A stretch of DNA of 39,473 nucleotides from Phycisphaerae bacterium (GTDB lineage Bacteria > Planctomycetota > Phycisphaerae > Sedimentisphaerales > Anaerobacaceae), in assembly GCA_016782865.1 (NCBI GenBank), contig JADHXR010000067.1:1-39473 (forward strand), read 5' to 3'. Numbering within the stretch: the stretch's first letter is position 1; each line of letters begins with the position of its first letter. Below are positions 25,509 through 33,805 of the stretch, one piece after another. The notes beneath the pieces are model-generated. The model was given only the letters and a program-made list of their open reading frames with translations. It was not told the origin of the DNA and made no database searches. Position numbers and translations under genes: made by a program.

Positions 25509-26176
25509 TGCCTAAGATCCTCCCGGATTACTCTCTTCGGTCCCCCATGACCGGAATTCGACCAGTTTTTCGTACGCTTCGGTTCGGCAAGCGATTCGAT
25601 CTGGCCTCGCTCGTAGGCGCGCTCGACGATAAGGTTCCAGATGCAGTCCACATCCTCGTTCACCTCGCACTTGCCGCTCTTTCGCGTTCCGCCACAAGGC
25701 CCGTTCAGCAGGCTCTTCGCGCAGCGGGCGATGGGGCAGTAGCCGAACGTCTCGCCGAGAACACAATCGCCGCATGCCGCACATCGTCCGGCCCACAGCC
25801 CCGCCTCCTCACGAATGGTCAGGGCGGAAGTATTCACACCCGGATAGACGGGCTTGGGATCGAATCTCTCGGCCAGGGCCTGCACGCCAATACCGCATGC
25901 GACGCTCATAATGGCATCGACTTCGGCTGCCTGCTCGGCGAGTTGCTCTACAAACTCCCATTCGCATTGTTTATCGAGCGTGGCTGTCACAATCTCTACC
26001 GTATGGCCCTGCTTCTGCAAGGCCATGCGAAGCAATGGTGCGAGCGTCTCGACCTCTTTCTCGCCGCCTGCAGCACATTCGGCAACGCAGGTTGCACAGC
26101 CAGCCAAAAGCACCTTCTTGTAAGGCTTGAGCTTCTCGATGAGCTCGGCGATAGGTTTCCATTCTGCAAAAATCAC
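25505..26176 (-). CDS. metV: MetV-like zinc/iron-sulfur partner of methylenetetrahydrofolate reductase
   Basis: A 223-residue protein of the MTHFR C-terminal (MetV) family. It has the conserved KVLLAGCATCVAECAAGG start and VACGIGVQALAERF. Cys-rich motifs follow: CAACGDCVLGETFGYCPIARCAKSLLNGPCGG, then GKCEVNEDVDCIW. These cysteines bind iron-sulfur and zinc in characterised MetV proteins. It starts with GTG overlapping the stop of the preceding mvhD gene (GTGA) and ends in a four-base overlap with metF, so mvhD-metV-metF is a tightly coupled unit. Its role is to pass electrons to MetF in the methyl branch of the Wood-Ljungdahl pathway. Confidence 0.9.
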   Translation of the reverse strand: MIFAEWKPIAELIEKLKPYKKVLLAGCATCVAECAAGGEKEVETLAPLLRMALQKQGHTVEIVTATLDKQCEWEFVEQLAEQAAEVDAIMSVACGIGVQALAERFDPKPVYPGVNTSALTIREEAGLWAGRCAACGDCVLGETFGYCPIARCAKSLLNGPCGGTRKSGKCEVNEDVDCIWNLIVERAYERGQIESLAEPKRTKNWSNSGHGGPKRVIREDLRQ

Positions 26177-26613
26177 TGTTGTTCTCCTGTCTTCATGGGA
26201 TTAGTGCCAAGAGACCGCACCGCATCGGCACGAGTTCCTGCAATCTTTATCAGTTCATCCGGTTTCTGCGCCAGCTTACGGCTGATGCCGACCCGCTCGG
26301 GGGCATAGCCTATTTTCTCGAGCAAGCCTCGGATGTATTCAACGCGTCTCTCTGCACGCAAACTTCCCGTTAGAAGCTTGCAGCTCTTCTCGGGACAGGC
26401 GACTATCTCGACGGCGTCGGCACCTGATTCGAGTATCTTAAGGATGTAGGGAACCTCGAGCTTGCTGCTGCACGGCATCATCACGGCGCGAACGTACATG
26501 CCTTCGGCATCCTGCGACCATGCCGATGCTTTGGCATCGTCACAAATGCCGTGCTGGCAATACAATACTACAATTTCCAGGCCTTGCTTGGCCTGTTCGG
26601 CTCTGTTACTCAT
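26173..26613 (-). CDS. mvhD: MvhD-like hydrogenase/heterodisulfide reductase delta subunit
   Basis: Start at the ATG of MSNRAEQAKQG, preceded by AAAGG at a five-base spacing; a TTG 15 bases upstream is the alternative. About 146 residues. It shows the MvhD family features: IVVLYCQHGICDDA, VRAVMMPCSSKLEVPYILKILESGADAVEIVACPEKSCKLLTG and the RxExRVEYIRGLLEKIGY helix. The cysteines bind a [2Fe-2S] cluster in the family. MvhD normally links a hydrogenase or formate dehydrogenase to HdrABC; no Hdr genes are in the window. Here it stands directly before metV and metF, as in several acetogen gene clusters, and probably feeds electrons to them. Confidence 0.9.
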   Translation of the reverse strand: MSNRAEQAKQGLEIVVLYCQHGICDDAKASAWSQDAEGMYVRAVMMPCSSKLEVPYILKILESGADAVEIVACPEKSCKLLTGSLRAERRVEYIRGLLEKIGYAPERVGISRKLAQKPDELIKIAGTRADAVRSLGTNPMKTGEQQ

Positions 26614-26683
26614 ATATACCTTTCCCAAATGCCAATTCTTACAAAGCCGCCGTGGCGATTCTTAAATCGACACCTGACATATT

Positions 26684-29266
26684 TCATTTGAAGAAACAGA
26701 CAACTCTTTGGGTGATTATGTCGCATATAATCTGCAGGTGCTTCGAGTCGGGCTCGTATACCCTAACAACACTCTCATAGTCTTGTTCGTCGGGCAGAAA
26801 ACTGCTCAGTAGGTTCGGCATCTCCAGAAATTTGTCCCTGTTGAAGATCACGCCCTCTTTCTGTGGGAAAATAGCGGCATAAAAGATGTCGCTCTCAACC
26901 AAATCATGGAAGAAATGAGTGCCAAAGGAAAGCTCCGGCATCAGATTTCCGCCCTCGTAGGCCACCTCCACAAGCGCCGTCATCTTGTTGATCTCCGCGA
27001 AATTGATTGGCACGCCCAGACTCGGAGTAGTCGTACCCCACCTGCCGGGCCCAATCAGCAGGGTCGGAGTCATTTCCTTGCTGGCTATCTGCCTGTTCAG
27101 CTTGCCTGTTAATCTTGCGACCGCGTGTTTCCGCGAAATCGGCAGCTCCACATACGCCTGCTCGTCAACATAGATGATCCTCTTGATCGGCCGGGAGATG
27201 CTCCCTCCCATTGTGTAACCCGTTGACTCGAACAGCACTTGCTCGGGCCGGATGTCGCCCGGCAGCTCCACCCTCGGCGAGAGACCTTTGGCCTGTAGAG
27301 GCCTGCATTGAACCAGGTTGATCCTGAAGGCGTCGTCGCCCGTGAAATTAACCGTAAACTCTATATCCACCGGGTATTGGTAATGCTCTTCCAGCACCCT
27401 GAGCATATTCTGCATCACGTCGGTGAAATCTGTTTTCGACAAGAGCTTCTCAAACGTTATGACCCACGCCGCCCGTCCCTTGATGCCCAATTCCTTCATC
27501 TTGCGTTCCGTTTGGCGATCTCGACTGGCTATCATGTCAAATCCCACATTGAGCGACTCGCTCAACAAGCTCGCAACAGTGACCGTCCTGAGGCGGTTTT
27601 GACTCGTGTCAAGAAGATCGACATTATGCTGCGAGAACCTGCTTGCATCGTCTCTGTCGGAGTACGGTCTTAACAGAGGATGGTCCAGAGCTATTGTCTG
27701 CGGGTAGTCGTCCTCGACACGCTCCACCGCCCGGGTTCCCAGACCAAAGACGAGCCTGAGCATACCGGCCTTGGGATCAAGCTCGGGTTTCCATACAAAA
27801 GTATTATGAGAAATCCCAACCCCGGCCACCTCCGGGAAGAAGTAGCCATTCTTATGCGAACCTGACACGCGTTGGACTAGCAACGCCATTTGCTCATCCT
27901 TTTGGTCGAGCCCTCGTTGCTCGCGGTAGGAAAGAGCACTTTCGTCCATAGTGCTCGCGTACACTCTTCGGACAGCCTCTTCGAATTCGGCGTAGCGTTG
28001 TTGCGGCTCGCCCTGATTCACCAGAAATATGCTCTCGTATTTTCCCGCAAAGGCGTTTCCAAATGCATCCTCCAACAGACTGCTCGACCGGACGATAATC
28101 GGGGATTGTCCGAAGTACTCGATTATCTCCTGAAAACGCTCGCGCATCTGACCTGGGAACTTACCTCGCAGGAGGTTCTCTTTCATTTCGGGAGCCACTT
28201 CATAGTAGCCTTCCTTGGTCTTCTGCTTCATGAGCAGCTTCCACCAGCCGTTCTCGACTATGTAGCTGTAGAAAACGTCAGAACCGATGTAGAATGAATC
28301 GTGGGGCTCCAGGTACCGGCTCCAGTCGAACTGCTCATCCCGCGTGAGTATCTTCTGGGCCAAAAGCATCCCGGCGGCCTTGCCGCCGATGTAGCCACTT
28401 CCAACCAGCCTGCTCTTGATGCTCGTCAAATCGTCGAGGGAGAAGACCCCCTGAGCCAGTTCTGCGATTCTCTTCTCGCGGCCAACCATTATCCTGCAAA
28501 GCTTTTGGATAAGTTCCTTGACATCCTCTGAATCCTGAGGCGCCTTCCGCAGACTGTCCGCATCCATGAAAAGACGGTCCCAATAGTCGAGCGCTCTTGC
28601 CGAACCGCCCAGCCCTTTCTGAGAAATACGAGACAGCAGCGTGCTTGCATCGATACTGCTTATTACCGGCGTGAATTCCTCGCCTTGCCGCAGATGGGGC
28701 AGAAACATTGTGGGCGAGTAGCGCCTCCACACCTTCAGCGGATGAATGTAAGTCTTCCCATCGAGATCATAGACATCCAGAAGCAACTGGGTTGTCTCAC
28801 GAATACGGGCAATGGTTTGATAAGAATGGTGGTTCCGTAATATGCCGAAGTACGCAATCGTATCCAGCTCAAAAAGGTAGGGGCAGGTAACCTTGAAGAG
28901 ATTGCCCACCATCAGGTCCGTCGCCCAGGAACCAAGCAGATCCGAGAGGCAATCGAATACGTAGTAGGCCTCCCTGCCTTCTTGGGAGATAATCGCATGA
29001 ACCTGTGTGGAGAAACTCTCAAAACCAGTCTCTGCATCAAGCTCGTACCGTGTGATGTCAGGCTCGTTCTCGACAAGGGCCTCGTGTCGCGCAAACCTCA
29101 TATAGACAACGTTTCGTTTGTCCTGTATGGCCTTGCTAACAAAGGGGAGAACAAGGCGTCGGTAGTCTTCGACGCTGTCCACCTGCCAGACAACGTTGTC
29201 CCCTTTCTTCAAATCGCAGAGTATGTGGTCCAGGCCCTCAAGACCTGTGCTTGCCCATGCCGTCAT
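26684..29266 (-). CDS. PEP/pyruvate-binding (PPDK_N) protein with a P-loop-less KaiC-like domain
   Basis: An 860-residue protein. Residues about 1-230 resemble a KaiC/RecA-like fold (STGLEGLDHILCDLKKGDN, then VYMRFARHE and YYVFDCLSDLLGSWATD), but the expected Walker A is replaced by GDNVVWQVDSVEDYRR. Residues about 290-700 resemble the ATP-grasp domain of pyruvate phosphate dikinase/PEP synthase (GYIGGKAAGMLLA, IIVRSSSLLEDAFGNAFAGKYESIF, VQRVSGSHKNGYFFP, VEFTVN-like VDIEFTVNFTGD). I see no swivelling phosphohistidine domain or PEP-binding barrel, so it is unlikely to make PEP. It starts three bases after the sigma-54 activator gene and is presumably co-expressed with it. Its role is unknown, possibly phosphotransfer or signalling. 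Confidence 0.8.
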   Translation of the reverse strand: MTAWASTGLEGLDHILCDLKKGDNVVWQVDSVEDYRRLVLPFVSKAIQDKRNVVYMRFARHEALVENEPDITRYELDAETGFESFSTQVHAIISQEGREAYYVFDCLSDLLGSWATDLMVGNLFKVTCPYLFELDTIAYFGILRNHHSYQTIARIRETTQLLLDVYDLDGKTYIHPLKVWRRYSPTMFLPHLRQGEEFTPVISSIDASTLLSRISQKGLGGSARALDYWDRLFMDADSLRKAPQDSEDVKELIQKLCRIMVGREKRIAELAQGVFSLDDLTSIKSRLVGSGYIGGKAAGMLLAQKILTRDEQFDWSRYLEPHDSFYIGSDVFYSYIVENGWWKLLMKQKTKEGYYEVAPEMKENLLRGKFPGQMRERFQEIIEYFGQSPIIVRSSSLLEDAFGNAFAGKYESIFLVNQGEPQQRYAEFEEAVRRVYASTMDESALSYREQRGLDQKDEQMALLVQRVSGSHKNGYFFPEVAGVGISHNTFVWKPELDPKAGMLRLVFGLGTRAVERVEDDYPQTIALDHPLLRPYSDRDDASRFSQHNVDLLDTSQNRLRTVTVASLLSESLNVGFDMIASRDRQTERKMKELGIKGRAAWVITFEKLLSKTDFTDVMQNMLRVLEEHYQYPVDIEFTVNFTGDDAFRINLVQCRPLQAKGLSPRVELPGDIRPEQVLFESTGYTMGGSISRPIKRIIYVDEQAYVELPISRKHAVARLTGKLNRQIASKEMTPTLLIGPGRWGTTTPSLGVPINFAEINKMTALVEVAYEGGNLMPELSFGTHFFHDLVESDIFYAAIFPQKEGVIFNRDKFLEMPNLLSSFLPDEQDYESVVRVYEPDSKHLQIICDIITQRVVCFFK

Positions 29267-29269
29267 GTA

Positions 29270-30847
29270 TCAACCTCTCTTGCTTGAGTATCGCTTGCAG
29301 TCTATCCCCAATTCTTTGACCCTGTGTCGTATTATCCTCGGCGTGGCCTTCAAGTCTCTGGCTGTCGCTGCAAGGTTCCCATTGCAGCGCTTCAATGCAT
29401 CGACAATCAAGTCCCGCTCAAACAAGTTGATCCTGTTTTTGAATGAACCGGTCCCGATAGTATCCGATGCGTCCGACGTCTGAAGCGTCGGTGGAAGATG
29501 GTGTGCGTGCACCACGGCGTCCGTGCTCAACATCACGGCCCGCTCGATGCAGTTCCCCAATTCCCGCACGTTCCCCGGCCAGTGATACGCCACCATCATA
29601 TTGATCGCGGGCGTGCTGATCCGTCGAATATCCTTGCCCATCTTCTTCGAATATTGCTCGACGAAATGATCCGCCAACAGCAGAACATCGTCCTTTCGCC
29701 CGCGCAGTGGGGGCAGAATGATCGAAAGATCGTTGATGCGACGGTAAAGGTCCTGACGAAATCTGCCTTCATCGACCGCCTTGGCAATATCGCGATTCGT
29801 GGCGGCTATAATTCTCGTATTCGTCTTGACCGTCAGGTTGCCGCCCACCCGCTCGAACCGCCGCTCCTGCAGGACCCGGAGAAGCTTGACCTGCGTAACC
29901 GACGAAAAATCCCCTATCTCATCCAGGAAGAGCGTCCCTCCGTTGGACTCTTCCAGTCGTCCCTTGCGGCTTTGGATCGCCCCGGCAAACGCACCTTTCT
30001 CGTGTCCGAACAGATCGCACTCAAGAAGATTGTCGTTCAGCGCAGCGCAGTTTAATCTTGTAAACGGACCTTCGCTTCTTGGGCTCGAATAATGAATCGC
30101 ACGCGCGACCAGTTCCTTGCCCGTCCCGGATTCACCGCGAATCAGTACCGTCGTATCGCTCGGCGCGACCTGCTGAATTTGGCGGCATACGTCGCGCATG
30201 GCGTTCGACTTGCCAATTATGTTCTCCGGGCGAAACCCCTCGCCCAGTTCCTGGCGCAATCGGAGATTCTCATCGGCCAGCTCCTGTCGCTCGATTGCGG
30301 CCTCGCGGCGAGCCCGCAGATCATTGCCGATCATGCTCGCGACGATACCAAGGATCCTTGCCTCGTCGTCAAGCGGCGCGTTCTCGTCAAAGGGCCGATC
30401 AACTGAGATTGTCCCGATCATGTCATCGCCGACAGATATCGGCACACAAATGAAGCTCAATTCCTGCTTTGTGACGTTCCAGCGTTCAAAGCGATTCAAG
30501 AACAGCGGCTCCCGAGAGACTCTCGCGACAATTGCCGCCTTGCCGGTCTCCATGACCTGTCCGGTAACACCTTCACCGATTCTGTACGTGACGCTTCGAC
30601 TCTTCTGCTGAGAAAGATCATGGACAGCCTCGATTCGGACTTCCTTGCCATCCGGTGCGAGCAGCGCTATTGTACCCCGGTTGAGCCCCAACTCCTTGTC
30701 CAGTACGTCCAGGACATGGCATAACACATCCTGTTGCCTTGCCCCTGTAGAAAGAACCCGGCTAATACCACAGAGCGCATCAAGCTGTTCCAGATGCCTT
30801 AAGACACCTTTTTCGCCGTGCCGCCAAAATGTGCTATTCTTGCCCAT
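29270..30847 (-). CDS. NifA-like sigma-54-dependent activator (GAF-AAA+-Fis)
   Basis: A 525-residue enhancer-binding protein. GAF domain at about 22-170 (SRVLSTGARQQDVLCHVLDVL, ELSFICVPISVGDDMIGTISVDRP). AAA+ domain at about 205-440 with Walker A GESGTGKE near 232 and Walker B GGTLFLDEIGD. Sensor and arginine-finger segments are present (FRQDLYRRIN, YHWPGNVREL). Fis-type helix-turn-helix at about 480-518 (NLAATARDLKATPRIIRHRVKELGI). The overall plan and the HTH match NifA. The sigma-54-contacting GAFTGA loop is GAFAGA (285-290). It lies downstream of GlnN and co-directional with the amt/PII units, whose promoters carry sigma-54 consensus sites, so it is the likely nitrogen regulator. No nif genes are in the window. 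Confidence 0.88.
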   Translation of the reverse strand: MGKNSTFWRHGEKGVLRHLEQLDALCGISRVLSTGARQQDVLCHVLDVLDKELGLNRGTIALLAPDGKEVRIEAVHDLSQQKSRSVTYRIGEGVTGQVMETGKAAIVARVSREPLFLNRFERWNVTKQELSFICVPISVGDDMIGTISVDRPFDENAPLDDEARILGIVASMIGNDLRARREAAIERQELADENLRLRQELGEGFRPENIIGKSNAMRDVCRQIQQVAPSDTTVLIRGESGTGKELVARAIHYSSPRSEGPFTRLNCAALNDNLLECDLFGHEKGAFAGAIQSRKGRLEESNGGTLFLDEIGDFSSVTQVKLLRVLQERRFERVGGNLTVKTNTRIIAATNRDIAKAVDEGRFRQDLYRRINDLSIILPPLRGRKDDVLLLADHFVEQYSKKMGKDIRRISTPAINMMVAYHWPGNVRELGNCIERAVMLSTDAVVHAHHLPPTLQTSDASDTIGTGSFKNRINLFERDLIVDALKRCNGNLAATARDLKATPRIIRHRVKELGIDCKRYSSKRG

Positions 30848-31213
30848 TTAAGTTAAATCCATGACCAACTGCAATATGACACAAATGTAACATAGTATCT
30901 CGGCATCCCAAAGAAATTTCTGCTAATACTAGTTATAAGCAGAAGGCAATAATACATAACTACTTATAGATCAAGGGCATACAGAACATAGAGCGGGCAG
31001 ACTTTCCTCCCGCAAGAGGTAGATTACCTTCTATCCTCAATCTGACAAATGTGACATATATGTCGCGATTGTGTGAAGGCTGGACCTACGAAGCCCTGGG
31101 TAGGAATCATGCCAAGATACATTGGCAGCCTCAGCAGTCCTCGATGGCATTGCTGTCAACTGTCTGGATTCGCCCAACATGAAGGCGGGAAAGGTCATCC
31201 AACTGGCCGTCTG
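30848..31213. promoter_or_regulatory. 366-bp intergenic region before the activator gene, with dyads
   Basis: No gene is seen. It holds a perfect 12-base palindrome GACATATATGTC (31053-31064), whose ACA-N4-TGT core resembles the dyads in front of the two amt units. It also holds TGCCAA-N6-TTGGCA (31110-31127), and an imperfect hairpin with CTGCTAATA and TTATAAGCAG arms near 30929-30951. No sigma-54 consensus (TGGCAC-N5-TTGC) is present on the minus strand here. The palindrome at about 211 bases before the activator start could serve autoregulation, but this is inference. Confidence 0.45.
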
Positions 31214-33322
31214 TTACTTCATGAACAGCATCTCGGCGTAGGTCGGAATGGGCCACAAATCCGCATCGACCATTGTTTCCAGCTCATCGGCGGTTGCCCG
31301 CAATGCCTGCATCGCCGGAATGACCTTGTCTCTGTAGAGTCCGGCCCGCTTGGTTGTGTCGGTCAGTTTCTTGGCCTCGGCCGCAGCCTTCTCGAGCTGC
31401 GAGATATCTTTCTTCATCGTCGCAAGCAGGCCGCAGACGTCTTCCAGCAACTCTCTCTGAGGGCCTGCCTCAACGCCGGCGGAACTTACCGCGCCAACGG
31501 CGCTGCCCAATACGGATGAATACTCAATACAGGCCGGCAGTATCTGGCGTTTGGCCATATTCAGCATGGTCATCGCCTCGATGTTGATGGACATGCCGTA
31601 CGCCTCGAGCAGTATCTCGGTTCGTGCACGCAACTCTGCTTCGGTCAGGACACCGTGTTTCTTGAATGCAGCGACGTTTTCCTTGTCCATGATGGTTTCC
31701 AGCGAGCATACCGTCGATTGGATGTTGGGCAATCCGCGTCTCTTTGCTTCGTCGACCCAGTCTTCGGTGTAATTGTCGCCGTTGAAAATGATCTTTCGGT
31801 GTTCGGTCGCGATCTGCTTTAGCACTTTCTGAGCCGCTGTTTTAACATTCGGGGCCTTTTCCAACTCATCCGCAATATCATTTAGCACATCGGCCACGAT
31901 TGTGTTGAGCACGAACATGGGCCCCGCTGTAGATTGTGTCGAACCGACCATTCTGAATTCGAACCTGTTGCCGGTAAAAGCAAAGGGCGAGGTTCTGTTG
32001 CGGTCCGTGCAGTCCTTGGGCAGAGGGGCAAGGGTGGAGACACCGAGCTTAAGTTCTCCGCCTTTTTTGGACGATTTGGCTCCGCCCGCGGCCAACTGGC
32101 CGAAAATGTCACTCAACTGATCGCCGAGGAACACCGAGACAATCGCCGGCGGTGCTTCGTTGGCGCCGAGACGATGTTCATTGCCCGAATTGGCGACACT
32201 CGCGCGAAGGAGCTTGGCATACTTATCGACGGCCTTCACTACGGCACAGAGCATCACAAGGAACACCATGTCTTCGTGCGGAGTCTGCCCCGGCTCAAGA
32301 AGGTTTATACCGTCGTCGGTGACCATGCTCCAGTTGTTGTGCTTTCCGGAACCGTTAACACCGGCAAACGGTTTTTCGTGGAGCAGACACACAAAGCCAT
32401 GTCTGGCGGCTATCTTTCTCATCGTTTCCATGGTCAGTTGATTGTGGTCGGTCGCAACGTTCACGGTGGCGAAGACCGGCGCTAATTCATACTGTGCCGG
32501 CGAGACCTCGTTGTGCTGGGTCTTTGCCGAGACGCCTAACCTCCACAGTTCCACATTCAGCGCGTGCATGAACGATGCGACTCTCTCGTGAAGGGAGCCG
32601 AAGTAATGATCGTCCATCTCTTGGCCCCTCGGAGAAGGCGCGCCGAAGAGAGTTCTGCCCGTCAGAATCAAGTCGAGTCTTTTCTCATAGAAGGACCTGT
32701 CGATCAGGAAGTACTCCTGTTCTGGCCCGAGCGTCGCGGTGACCCTGTTGGATGTCGTGTTTCCGAGTGCCCGGAGCACACGCATCGCCTGTTTGTTCAG
32801 GGCGTCCATGGAACGAAGCAGCGGTGTCTTCTTGTCCAGGGCATGACCGATGTACGAACAGAAGGCGCTCGGAATGTACAGGGTGATGTTGTCACCGTCT
32901 TCCTTGACGAAGACGGGTGATGTGCAATCCCAGGCCGTGTAGCCGCGGGCCTCGAAGGTCGCTCTCAATCCGCCCGAGGGAAATGACGAAGCATCGGGCT
33001 CGCCCTGGCAAAGCTCCTTTCCGCTGAACTCCATGATGGTGCCGCCCTGCGCGGTGGGGGATATGAACGAATCGTGCTTCTCGGCGGTCGAGCCCGTCAT
33101 CGGCTGGAACCAATGACAGAAATGCGCAGCTCCCTTCTCGACAGCCCAGTCCTTCATCGCATTTGCAATGACGTCAGCGGTTGCGTGATCCAGGGGCTCA
33201 TTACCTTCTATCGTACGCTTGAGAGATCTATAAACGTCCTTTGGCAGGCGTTCTCGCATTACCGTGTCGTTAAATACATTCGAGCCGAATACGTCCGTTA
33301 CTGGTTCAACTGGCTTGTTCAT
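31214..33322 (-). CDS. glnN: Glutamine synthetase type III (GlnN)
   Basis: Start at the ATG of MNKPVEPVTDVFG (33322), with AGGAG upstream; a longer frame lacks family similarity and is rejected. The 702-residue length is normal for the large GSIII form, far above the 450-470 of GSI. Family motifs include VFNDTVMRERLP, HWFQPMTG, FSGKELCQGEPDASSFPSGG, LGPEQEYFLID, KTQHNEVSPAQYELAP, LHEKPFAGVNGSGKHNNWSM, and FAFTGNRFEFRMVGS, which hold the metal, ATP and glutamate sites. It makes glutamine from ammonium and glutamate. It lies 119 bases after a PII gene and the amt gene. A TTGACA-N16-TAAAAG box about 50 bases upstream may add a weak local promoter. Confidence 0.95.
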   Translation of the reverse strand: MNKPVEPVTDVFGSNVFNDTVMRERLPKDVYRSLKRTIEGNEPLDHATADVIANAMKDWAVEKGAAHFCHWFQPMTGSTAEKHDSFISPTAQGGTIMEFSGKELCQGEPDASSFPSGGLRATFEARGYTAWDCTSPVFVKEDGDNITLYIPSAFCSYIGHALDKKTPLLRSMDALNKQAMRVLRALGNTTSNRVTATLGPEQEYFLIDRSFYEKRLDLILTGRTLFGAPSPRGQEMDDHYFGSLHERVASFMHALNVELWRLGVSAKTQHNEVSPAQYELAPVFATVNVATDHNQLTMETMRKIAARHGFVCLLHEKPFAGVNGSGKHNNWSMVTDDGINLLEPGQTPHEDMVFLVMLCAVVKAVDKYAKLLRASVANSGNEHRLGANEAPPAIVSVFLGDQLSDIFGQLAAGGAKSSKKGGELKLGVSTLAPLPKDCTDRNRTSPFAFTGNRFEFRMVGSTQSTAGPMFVLNTIVADVLNDIADELEKAPNVKTAAQKVLKQIATEHRKIIFNGDNYTEDWVDEAKRRGLPNIQSTVCSLETIMDKENVAAFKKHGVLTEAELRARTEILLEAYGMSINIEAMTMLNMAKRQILPACIEYSSVLGSAVGAVSSAGVEAGPQRELLEDVCGLLATMKKDISQLEKAAAEAKKLTDTTKRAGLYRDKVIPAMQALRATADELETMVDADLWPIPTYAEMLFMK

Positions 33323-33441
33323 CTTAATACTCCTATCATTTGGAAGATGGCGTTGGCCGTTTCTTTTACATCTTTTTAGGATATTGTCAATCCTCAAATC
33401 TGTCTGAAGCTCTTGACAGCCTTTCCATTGCTGATCACATT

Positions 33442-33786
33442 CTAGATTGCCTTGCCGCCGGTCTCGGCCGTCCGGATGCGAATGCACTCCTCCAGAGGCG
33501 TGACAAAGATCTTTCCGTCCCCGATGGTCCCGTCGCCGTCCGTTCGGGATGCGTTCATGATCGCCTGGACAGTCGGTTCGACGAACGAATCGTTTACCGC
33601 GATCATCAAGCTCACCTTGGGAACAAGATTCGGCACGACTTTCTTTCCACGATGCAGGTCCTCCTCCATTTGGCGCCCGTGCCCGGAGACGCGGCTGACG
33701 GTGATTCTGGTAATCTCAGCTTCGATCAGCGCCTCACGGACCTGATCGAGCTTCTCTTCACGAATTATGGCAGTAACCATCTTCAT
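33442..33786 (-). CDS. glnK: PII nitrogen-regulatory protein with unusual T-loop (first copy)
   Basis: About 114 residues from the ATG of MKMVTAIIREEKL; an ATG nine bases upstream is possible and has AGAAGG close by. The PII core is clear (RVSGHGRQ, VSLMIAVNDSFVEPTVQAIM, GDGTIGDGKIFVTPLEECIRIRTAETGGKAI). The T-loop reads GRQMEEDLHRGKKVVPNL, so Tyr51, the uridylylation site of Proteobacteria, is replaced and one residue is missing. Control by ATP/ADP and 2-oxoglutarate remains possible, control by GlnD does not. It sits 19 bases after the amt gene stop and would bind that transporter, as GlnK does. Confidence 0.9.
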   Translation of the reverse strand: MKMVTAIIREEKLDQVREALIEAEITRITVSRVSGHGRQMEEDLHRGKKVVPNLVPKVSLMIAVNDSFVEPTVQAIMNASRTDGDGTIGDGKIFVTPLEECIRIRTAETGGKAI

Positions 33787-33805
33787 GGCTAACATTTCCC
33801 TTCTC

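Noticed and set aside
25427..26308. A 293-codon plus-strand frame opposite metV and mvhD
   Set aside because: It is antisense to two clearly conserved genes; the composition is that of a reverse-strand shadow.
33323..33487. N-terminal extension of GlnN
   Set aside because: The extra 55 residues do not resemble GSIII, and the internal start has AGGAG.
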